Source: DASTYK01 sp964384585
Lineage (GTDB): Bacteria; Gemmatimonadota; Gemmatimonadetes; Longimicrobiales; RSA9
Direction of reading: 5' to 3'
Assembly (NCBI GenBank): GCA_964384585.1
Contig: CAYLME010000181.1
Coordinates: forward strand, 1-6,611
DNA: 6,611 nt
This document shows positions 1 through 5,925 of the stretch, piece by piece. A program made the translations under genes and the position numbers. Numbering within the stretch: position 1 is the stretch's first letter; every line of letters begins with the position of its first letter. The notes below the pieces were generated by a model. It was given only the letters and a program-made list of their open reading frames with translations. It did not search any database and was not told the origin of the DNA.

Positions 1-270
1 TTCGCCGGTGGCGGGGCGACCATCCAGGCGCGCTCGGGCAGCGAAGGGGCGAGCGGCGTGGTGTTGAGCACCGTGCCGGAGGATGCGACGAGCGTGGCCT
101 TCGACGGGCTGGGCAGGTCCGACAACACGCTGACCGCGATCAACGTCGATGTGCCGACCTCGGCATTGCCGGCCGCGCAGTCGCGCGACCTGAGGATCAC
201 CATCGGCACCGGCGGGGTGCGCATGTGCGACCCCAACGTGAGCGGTTCCACCGATCCGAGGAAGTGCTGA
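1..270 (+). CDS. fimT: FimT/GspH-family type IV minor pilin, 3' part only
   Basis: The open frame runs in from the window edge and ends at TGA 268-270, giving 89 residues of C-terminal domain; the prepilin leader and N-terminal helix lie upstream. The visible part has the GspH/FimT globular pattern: a beta-strand-rich body (VVLSTVP, SVAFDGLGR, LRITIG) and an ending of the type GGVRMCDPN...DPRKC. Its two cysteines (residues 76 and 89 of the visible fragment) are likely to form the disulfide-closed C-terminal loop usual in this family. FimT-type pilins sit in the inner membrane before assembly and act as minor pilus subunits; some FimT proteins bind DNA during natural transformation, which cannot be judged from this fragment. 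The stop is 2 nt from the pilV start, so the genes are surely co-transcribed. It could instead be named FimU; the family call is firm, the symbol less so. Confidence 0.8.
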   Translation, partial: FAGGGATIQARSGSEGASGVVLSTVPEDATSVAFDGLGRSDNTLTAINVDVPTSALPAAQSRDLRITIGTGGVRMCDPNVSGSTDPRKC

Positions 271-272
271 TC

Positions 273-665
273 ATGGGTATGCGTGCTTCTCGCCGTCCTC
301 GCGGCGCCAGGGGGATCATCCTGCTCGAGGTGCTCATCTCGGTGCTCGTGCTGGCCTTCGGTGTGCTCGGCATCATCGGCCTGCAGGCCGCCGCGATCCA
401 GCACACCACCTCGGCGAAATACCGCACCGACGCGAGCTTCATCGCGAATGCCCGCATCGGCGAGATCTGGGCGGGACCGAACGCGCCGGGTACTTTCGGC
501 GAGGCGGATACCGATGTCAGCGCGGCCTTTCCGGGCGCATCGCTGCCCAATGTCAAGCGCACCACGACGATCGCGGGCGAGCGCGTCACGGTGACGGTCA
601 CCTGGCAGGCGCCGGGCGCGGACCGCGTGAGCAACGTCGTCGTCGTCGCGCATGTCGCGAAGTAG
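273..665 (+). CDS. pilV: type IV pilus minor pilin PilV
   Basis: This 130-residue prepilin has a basic leader (residues 1-14, ending RRPRGARG) with a prepilin peptidase site after Gly14. The mature protein starts IILLE, so the conserved Glu at +5 (Glu19) is present, followed by a hydrophobic helix to about residue 38 (LISVLVLAFGVLGIIGLQ), the classic PilV/GspI-type N-terminus. The globular part is short and ends with paired strands (RVTVTVTWQAPG, NVVVVAHVA), a common PilV ending. It has no cysteine, unlike the neighbouring pilins. ATG 273 is chosen because GAGGAAG (258-264) sits 8 nt upstream and the leader then has normal length; an in-frame GTG at 225 would overlap fimT and give an overlong leader. 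PilV is processed by PilD in the inner membrane and joins PilW, PilX and FimT/FimU in the tip priming complex. The family call rests on the leader, the C-terminal pattern and position in the operon. Confidence 0.9.
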   Translation: MGMRASRRPRGARGIILLEVLISVLVLAFGVLGIIGLQAAAIQHTTSAKYRTDASFIANARIGEIWAGPNAPGTFGEADTDVSAAFPGASLPNVKRTTTIAGERVTVTVTWQAPGADRVSNVVVVAHVAK

Positions 666-668
666 GAG
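664..668 (+). promoter_or_regulatory. pilW ribosome binding site overlapping the pilV stop
   Basis: AGGAG lies 8 nt before ATG 677 and shares two bases with the pilV stop codon TAG (663-665). A second purine run (AGAGGA, 670-675) is only 1 nt from the start and too close to be the main site. The overlap suggests that ribosomes ending pilV help start pilW (translational coupling, inferred). Confidence 0.7.
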
Positions 669-676
669 TAGAGGAC

Positions 677-1738
677 ATGGGACGGAATTCGGCACAGCGC
701 GGCCTGACCCTCGTGGAACTGCTGGTGGGCCTGGCCACCGGGCTGGTGGTGCTGCTGGTGGCCTCGCAGGTCATGCAGGCTTTCGAGGGGCAGAAGCGTA
801 CCAGCACGGGCGGCAACGATTCCCAGACCAACGGGGCGTTGGCGGTGTATCTGCTCGAGCAGGAGATCCGCATGGCGGGCTACGGGCTCTTCGGGCCCGA
901 GGGTGCGTACTGCAGGAACGGAATCAACATCTACAAGAACAACGGTGCGGCCGGCGAGGTGGTGATGAACGCGGTGTCGCTCGTGCCTGCGCGCATCATC
1001 GATGGCGGCGACGGAGCGGATTCGATCGTCCTGATGCGTAGTGACGGGGCGGCCGATGCGCTGCCTTTGTCGATCGTCAAGAACATGCCCAACCCTTCTT
1101 CGATTGTCACGGTGGGCAGTGACGGGGGACTGCAAGAAGGTGATCTCGTTGTGCTGGGCGATCGAGGTGGCAACAAGGTCTGTACGGTGATGCAACTTTC
1201 GCAGCCGCCGAAGAACACCGGCAACGGAGTGAACTTGGTTCACAACTCCGGGAACGGCTCTCCCTACAACCCTAAGGACCCTTTTCCCGTTGCGTATGTG
1301 GTTGGAGACATTGCGTTCCGCTACGGCGACGGTACTTCCTTCGGACGCCGCTTCTCCGTGCGTTGCGATCACCTGGTCGAGAGCGATCCGGTCGATGTCG
1401 CCGACGCCGCCGTGACCTGCGCGAACAGCACGCCGATGGTCGCCCAGGTCGTCGACCTGCAGGCGGAGTATGGCGTCGTCGATGGTGGCGCGCTGACGTG
1501 GCGGAGCGCGACCGGCGACTGGGCCGCGCTCGACGCCGACGAGACCGCGCAGATCCGCGCCATCCGCGTCGGCGTGGTCACGCGTCACCCGCAATTCGAA
1601 AAGACGGCGGTGCCCGCTGCGCAGGCTCCCGCGTGGATGGGGGAGGCGACGACGGACCTGATCGCCGCGAACCCCAACTACCGTCATCGCGTCTTCGAGA
1701 CCGTGATCCCGCTGCGCAACGTGGTCTGGGCGCCATGA
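677..1738 (+). CDS. pilW: type IV pilus minor pilin PilW
   Basis: This 353-residue prepilin has a short leader cut after Gly9 (NSAQRG), mature start LTLVE with Glu at +5 (Glu14), and a hydrophobic helix to about residue 33. Length and layout match PilW, the largest minor pilin of the type IVa tip complex and counterpart of GspJ. The globular domain opens with the family-like stretch ALAVYLLEQEIRMAGYG (residues 54-70) and ends with a strand-rich block containing IRAIRVGVVTRHP and the terminal FETVIPLRNVVW, typical of PilW. Cysteines 79, 169, 230 and 248 could form two disulfides after export. The middle (about residues 135-215, nt 1081-1320) has markedly lower GC and more T- or A-ending codons than the rest. 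AGGAG at 664-668 supports ATG 677. The gene is flanked tightly by pilV (11 nt gap) and pilX (10 nt gap). The role, linking PilV/FimU to PilX and PilY1 at the tip, is family knowledge. Confidence 0.92.
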   Translation: MGRNSAQRGLTLVELLVGLATGLVVLLVASQVMQAFEGQKRTSTGGNDSQTNGALAVYLLEQEIRMAGYGLFGPEGAYCRNGINIYKNNGAAGEVVMNAVSLVPARIIDGGDGADSIVLMRSDGAADALPLSIVKNMPNPSSIVTVGSDGGLQEGDLVVLGDRGGNKVCTVMQLSQPPKNTGNGVNLVHNSGNGSPYNPKDPFPVAYVVGDIAFRYGDGTSFGRRFSVRCDHLVESDPVDVADAAVTCANSTPMVAQVVDLQAEYGVVDGGALTWRSATGDWAALDADETAQIRAIRVGVVTRHPQFEKTAVPAAQAPAWMGEATTDLIAANPNYRHRVFETVIPLRNVVWAP

Positions 1739-1743
1739 GGAGG
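1738..1743 (+). promoter_or_regulatory. pilX ribosome binding site overlapping the pilW stop
   Basis: AGGAGG, a perfect anti-16S match, starts on the last base of the pilW stop TGA (1736-1738) and is 5 nt from ATG 1749. It is the strongest such site in the window and points to efficient, probably coupled, translation of pilX. Confidence 0.7.
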
Positions 1744-1748
1744 AGAGC

Positions 1749-2417
1749 ATGAACCTGCATGACCGAAACCAGCCCCGGGTGCAGCGCGGGATCGTGCTGT
1801 TCACCGTCCTGATCGCGCTCGTGGTGCTGTCGCTCGCATCGGTGGCCTTGGTGCGCTCGATCGACACCGGCACCACGATCGCAGGCAACCTGGCCTTCCG
1901 CCAGGCGGCGACCCAGGCTGGCGACGCCGGGACCGAGGCGGCACTGGCCTGGATCCAGGGGCAGATCGCCGCCAATGGCGGGATTGTCCTGCAGACCAGC
2001 AAGGCCTCGGGGTACTACGCCACCTCCCGCTCGGGCTGCGACCTGACCGGAGGCTTGACCGCCTCGACCGCCGACAACGTGCGCTGGGAGGCGGGGGACC
2101 CTGACAATCCCGACTGCAACATGGTCGCGGCCGCCGTCGCGGACAATCTCCTGCCGCCGGGTTACACCGCGACCTATGTCATCAACCGGATGTGCAATGC
2201 CGACGGGCCGCCGAATGGCACCAGTCCAGGGGGCGTCACCGTGGCGTGTGAAATGTACACGCGTACCAGCGCGGCGGCTGAGGACGGGCGTTCGATGACC
2301 AATGTCGGGTATCACGCGACCAATGCGCAGTCGTCCCAGTTGTTGTATCGGGTGACGACGCGTGTGGCAGGACCGAACAACGCGGTCAGCCACGTGCAGG
2401 TCGTGCTGGCCAATTGA
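1749..2417 (+). CDS. pilX: type IV pilus minor pilin PilX
   Basis: This 222-residue prepilin has leader residues 1-14 (ending PRVQRG), a predicted PilD cut after Gly14, and a hydrophobic helix IVLFTVLIALVVLSLASVAL (15-34). The downstream motif with AGNLAFRQAATQAGDAG (45-61) is the hallmark of the PilX N-terminal family. Position +5 of the mature protein is Thr19 rather than Glu. The globular domain has cysteines 97, 123, 149 and 167 and ends with strand-forming LLYRVTTRVAGPNN...HVQVVLAN, as expected for PilX. In the type II secretion system its counterpart GspK lacks Glu5 and caps the pseudopilus tip, so PilX probably also sits outermost, next to PilY1 (inference). AGGAGG 5 nt upstream supports ATG 1749. 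The gene ends 12 nt before pilY1. Identity is well supported by the N-terminal motif and by its place between pilW and pilY1. Confidence 0.92.
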   Translation: MNLHDRNQPRVQRGIVLFTVLIALVVLSLASVALVRSIDTGTTIAGNLAFRQAATQAGDAGTEAALAWIQGQIAANGGIVLQTSKASGYYATSRSGCDLTGGLTASTADNVRWEAGDPDNPDCNMVAAAVADNLLPPGYTATYVINRMCNADGPPNGTSPGGVTVACEMYTRTSAAAEDGRSMTNVGYHATNAQSSQLLYRVTTRVAGPNNAVSHVQVVLAN

Positions 2418-2421
2418 GAGG
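2417..2421 (+). promoter_or_regulatory. pilY1 ribosome binding site
   Basis: AGAGG begins on the last base of the pilX stop TGA (2415-2417) and stands 8 nt before ATG 2430. It decides against GTG 2421, which is in frame but would overlap this site and have no site of its own. Confidence 0.6.
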
Positions 2422-2429
2422 TGTGGGAA

Positions 2430-5400
2430 ATGTCGTTCAAACGCTTGAACTCCGACTCCGGGCGATCCGCTTGCGCGAATCCGCGCGTTTCTCGCGTCCG
2501 CCTGCTCAAACGTCTGTTCCTCGGCCTTTGCGTGGCGACCGCGGCGAATGGGGCAGAGGTGGAAATCGCGGACACGCCGATTCCGACCGGCGGTGCCATC
2601 CAGGTCAAGCCCAACATCATGTTCGTGCTCGACGACTCGGGCTCGATGGAGTGGACCTACCTTCCGGATGCGGCATCGTACCCGCCTTATTGGGTGGAGA
2701 CGAAGAAGGGTTTCGAGGTCGTCCGGCCCTATGGATTCGCCAGCCCAGCCTGCAATGGCATGTATTACGACCCTGCGGTCAAGTACGTACCCCCTGTCAA
2801 GGCCGACGGGACCTCATACCCCGCGGCGTCGTTTACCGCCGCCAGGAAGGACGGCTTCGACGGCGCCTCGGCGGTCGTCGATCTGAGCAAGGATTTCCGC
2901 GCAGCCGATTGGGATTGCGGCCGTGCGGACGGCGGTCGCTGCGATCCGAAGGAGGCGGCCTATTACTACAAGTACAAGCGGCCGAACAAGGGACCGCTTC
3001 CCCTGGAATATGTTTACAAGGCGAATGGGAGCCTGGATACGGGAGCGGGCATCTACAAGTATTGCAACCTGGGCATCGGCACGAGCGACGTATTCGAGAA
3101 GGTGACCAGCTCCGCGACGGGCTTCGACAAACAGAACTTCGCCAACTGGTATTCGTACTACCGTTCGCGCATCAACGCGATGAAGAGTGCGTCGGGCAGG
3201 GCATTCGGCCAGCTGCTCAATCCGGACGGGCTTCGCATCGGCTTCTCGACGGTGAGCGAAACCGGGGTGACGGCGGACGACCGGGGCCGCTTCCAGCCGC
3301 TGGGGGACTTCTGCGCCGCAGGTAGCGACAAATGCTCGCCCGACAACCAGCGCAGTGAATTCTTCAGGATGCTCTACAAGACTCCGGCGGACGCGTGGAC
3401 GCCCTTGCGAGGTTCCCTCGCCAAGATCGGCCGCATGTATGCGGGTTTCGACGGCAGCAGTCGGCTCAGCGCAAGTGACGACCCCGTGCAGTATTCCTGC
3501 CAGCAGAACTTCGTGATCATGGCGACGGACGGTTCGTGGAACCAGGACAAGAATGTGCCGTTCAACATCGCGAACTCGGGCGGCGTGGGGGACCGCGATG
3601 GCGATGCGCCACGGCCGATGCTGGATGCGTATAAGGTCAAGAACTCCCTGGCCGACATCGCGATGTACTACTACGAGACCGATCTGCGCGATGCCTCGCT
3701 TGGCAACTGCACGGGCAGGATCGAGGGTGAGGATGTGTGCTTCAACGACGTGCAGGGTGGGGGCCGCGACGAGAAGGCCTCGACCCAGCACATGACCACC
3801 TTCACGCTTGGCTTCGGCATCGACGGCCTGCTCAAGTACACCGAGAACTACGAAACCGGACTGGAACTCGACTACTCCGCCATCCTCGGCGGTTCGAAGA
3901 ATTGGCCGGACCCCAGGACGACCGAAACGAACGAGACCGCGACCTTCATCGAGCGCGTCGATGACCTCTGGCACGCGGCGGTGAACGGGCGCGGAGCCTA
4001 CTTCAGCGCGAAGACGCCGGACGCGGTGGTCAGCGGCTTGGTGCGCGCGCTGAACACCGCGGCGGCGCGCACGGGGGCGGGTTCTGGCGCGGCGACGAGC
4101 AGCCTCGAGCCGGTTGCGGGCGACAACTACGCCTACGTGGCGAGCTACCGCACGCAGCACTGGGATGGCGACCTGCAGGCGCGAGAGATCAATCTCCGCA
4201 GCGGGACGCTCGCCTCCGAGCCCGACCGGATGTGGTCGGCCCAGGCGAAGCTGGATGAGTTGGCGGCCGGGACGGGATGGAGCAGCCGCAAGATCTACAT
4301 GAAGGGAAGCGGGAAGACGCGTCTCGACTTCACCGCGAGCAATGTGCGCTCGGTGCATTCCTCGCTGCCGGACGCACTGACCAACGACGTGATCGACTTC
4401 ATCCGCGGCGACTCGTCGAAGGAAGACCAGGCGGGCAACGCCACCCGTACCCTGCGCGATCGCCTGCATGTGCTCGGGGACATCGTCAGTTCGCACCCGG
4501 TCTTTGTGCGGCGACCGCCGTACAAGTATTCGGACTCCGGCTACGCCGACTTCGTCACGGCCAAGAGCGCTCGGGCAGGGATCGTGCTGGTCGGGGCGAA
4601 CGACGGGATGCTGCATGCCTTCGATGCCGACACCGGCACGGAGCGCTGGGCGTACGTGCCGTCGGCGGTGATCCCGAACCTGCACAAGCTGGCGCACAAG
4701 GACTACGGCAAGACCAGCGGGGTGCCGCACCAGTACTACGTGGATGGCGCGATCGCGGTCGGGGACATCTGCGTCGCGGACGACTGCGACGACGCCGGAG
4801 CGAGCGACTGGCGCACCATCGCGGTGGTCGGGCTGGGCAAGGGCGGGCGCTCGTATTTCGCCCTCGACATCACCGACACGACCAATCCGTCGATCCTGTG
4901 GGAGTTCGGCAATGCCGACGATTCGGATCTCGGCCTTGCGTTCGCCAATCCGGTCATCACCAAGCACGGCGGCAAGTGGGTGGTCCTGATCGCATCGGGC
5001 TACAACAACGCCTCGACGGGTGACGGCAAGGGGCGCTTGTACGTCCTCGATGCCGAGAGCGGCGACAAGGTTTCCGAGATCGTGACCGACAACGAGTCCG
5101 ACCCGTCGAAGAGCGGCATCGCGAGGGTCAGCAACTGGGTCGATAACATCCGCCTCGACGACACCACGCGTTATGCCTACGCAGGCGATCTCTCCGGCAG
5201 GCTGTGGCGCTTCGATCTTACCGCCGAGACCGCGACGCTGCTCGCGAGCTTCGGCAGCACGCAGCCGATCACGACCCGGCCGGAGCTGGCGGAGGTCAAG
5301 GCGAGCGACGGTACGCTGAAGCGGGTCGTCTTCGTCGGGACCGGCAAGTATCTCGGCCAGGGCGATCTGGACGATGCCTCGGTGCAGTCGATCTACGCAG

Positions 5401-5909
5401 TGCGCGAGCCGCTCGCGGATACGGGCTGGGGCAATTTCCGCGCCGCGGCGGGTGTGGTCCAGCAGGTGATCACGGCGAGCGGGGCGACGCGGACGATCAC
5501 CGAGGAGTCGGTCGACTGGACGACGGGTCCCGGATGGTTCGTCGATCTGAGCGCCGAGGCGGGCGAGCGGATCAATGTGGATTTCAAGATCGTCAGCGGC
5601 GTGTTGACGGCGGTGACGAACGTCCCCGAGCGCGAAGCGTGCACGGTCGGCGGCCGGAGTTACCTGTATTTCTTCGATTACCGCACCGGAAGCAGCGTCG
5701 AGACCGTGGAGGGCTTGAAGGTGGGCGAGCTCCTGACCCAGGCCTTGGGGGTGGGTTTGGCGGTCATCCGCCTGGAGGGCAAGGAAGTGGCCATCATCAA
5801 CACTTCGGACAATCGCCAGATCAGCCTGCCGGTGCCGCCCGCGTCGTTGAGCGGAACATTCCGCAGGTTCATGTGGCGGGAGTTGGTCACCGAGCAGCCT
5901 GGGCAATAG
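2430..5909 (+). CDS. pilY1: type IV pilus tip adhesin and assembly factor PilY1
   Basis: This is a complete 1159-residue PilY1. A long basic n-region leads to a Sec-type signal (VRLLKRLFLGLCVATAANG, cleavage near 41/42). A VWA domain follows, with MIDAS metal-site elements DDSGS (68-72), TPLRG (324-328) and ATDGSW (365-370), plus an acidic DRDGD (388-392). The family stretches QHMTTFTLGFGIDG and DDLWHAAVNGRGAYFSA connect to the C-terminal half. There a conserved block with RLHVLGDIVSSHPVFV and VGANDGMLHAFDADTG (721-736) opens the beta-propeller, which continues through GKGGRSYFALDITD and YAGDLSGRLWRFDL. The end, YLYFFDYRTG...FRRFMWREL, is the usual PilY1 terminus, so nothing is truncated. PilY1 is exported, rides on the PilV/W/X/FimU tip complex, promotes pilus extension by opposing PilT-driven retraction, and mediates adhesion and surface sensing in well-studied species. 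Propeller loop 905-911 (DNIRLDD) lacks the canonical calcium-loop spacing. ATG 2430 is preferred over GTG 2421 on the basis of AGAGG spacing. Confidence 0.95.
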   Translation: MSFKRLNSDSGRSACANPRVSRVRLLKRLFLGLCVATAANGAEVEIADTPIPTGGAIQVKPNIMFVLDDSGSMEWTYLPDAASYPPYWVETKKGFEVVRPYGFASPACNGMYYDPAVKYVPPVKADGTSYPAASFTAARKDGFDGASAVVDLSKDFRAADWDCGRADGGRCDPKEAAYYYKYKRPNKGPLPLEYVYKANGSLDTGAGIYKYCNLGIGTSDVFEKVTSSATGFDKQNFANWYSYYRSRINAMKSASGRAFGQLLNPDGLRIGFSTVSETGVTADDRGRFQPLGDFCAAGSDKCSPDNQRSEFFRMLYKTPADAWTPLRGSLAKIGRMYAGFDGSSRLSASDDPVQYSCQQNFVIMATDGSWNQDKNVPFNIANSGGVGDRDGDAPRPMLDAYKVKNSLADIAMYYYETDLRDASLGNCTGRIEGEDVCFNDVQGGGRDEKASTQHMTTFTLGFGIDGLLKYTENYETGLELDYSAILGGSKNWPDPRTTETNETATFIERVDDLWHAAVNGRGAYFSAKTPDAVVSGLVRALNTAAARTGAGSGAATSSLEPVAGDNYAYVASYRTQHWDGDLQAREINLRSGTLASEPDRMWSAQAKLDELAAGTGWSSRKIYMKGSGKTRLDFTASNVRSVHSSLPDALTNDVIDFIRGDSSKEDQAGNATRTLRDRLHVLGDIVSSHPVFVRRPPYKYSDSGYADFVTAKSARAGIVLVGANDGMLHAFDADTGTERWAYVPSAVIPNLHKLAHKDYGKTSGVPHQYYVDGAIAVGDICVADDCDDAGASDWRTIAVVGLGKGGRSYFALDITDTTNPSILWEFGNADDSDLGLAFANPVITKHGGKWVVLIASGYNNASTGDGKGRLYVLDAESGDKVSEIVTDNESDPSKSGIARVSNWVDNIRLDDTTRYAYAGDLSGRLWRFDLTAETATLLASFGSTQPITTRPELAEVKASDGTLKRVVFVGTGKYLGQGDLDDASVQSIYAVREPLADTGWGNFRAAAGVVQQVITASGATRTITEESVDWTTGPGWFVDLSAEAGERINVDFKIVSGVLTAVTNVPEREACTVGGRSYLYFFDYRTGSSVETVEGLKVGELLTQALGVGLAVIRLEGKEVAIINTSDNRQISLPVPPASLSGTFRRFMWRELVTEQPGQ

Positions 5910-5910
5910 C

Positions 5911-5916
5911 GAGGAG
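5911..5916 (+). promoter_or_regulatory. ribosome binding site for the ATG 5926 start of the protease
   Basis: GAGGAG lies 9 nt before ATG 5926 and just past the pilY1 stop. It supports the upstream start. A rival site, GAGGA at 5994-5998, lies 5 nt before TTG 6004 and supports the downstream start. Confidence 0.55.
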
Positions 5917-5925
5917 CTGCACGGC

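Noticed and set aside
225..272. Upstream GTG start for pilV at 225
   Set aside because: It would lie inside the fimT coding end, lacks a good ribosome binding site and would give a leader of about 30 residues; ATG 273 has GAGGAAG at proper spacing and a normal prepilin leader.
197..2002. Minus-strand open frame of 601 codons opposite pilV, pilW and part of pilX
   Set aside because: This is the same shadow effect: low-complexity Arg-rich translation without recognisable motifs, spanning several well-supported plus-strand genes.
4404..4412. RGD tripeptide in PilY1 (residues 659-661), possibly integrin-binding
   Set aside because: It lies in the linker just before the conserved LGDIVSSHPVFV block, where RGD-like residues are a common feature of PilY1 homologues from free-living bacteria. 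It is not the position described for the P. aeruginosa integrin-binding RGD, so there is no basis for claiming host-cell binding.
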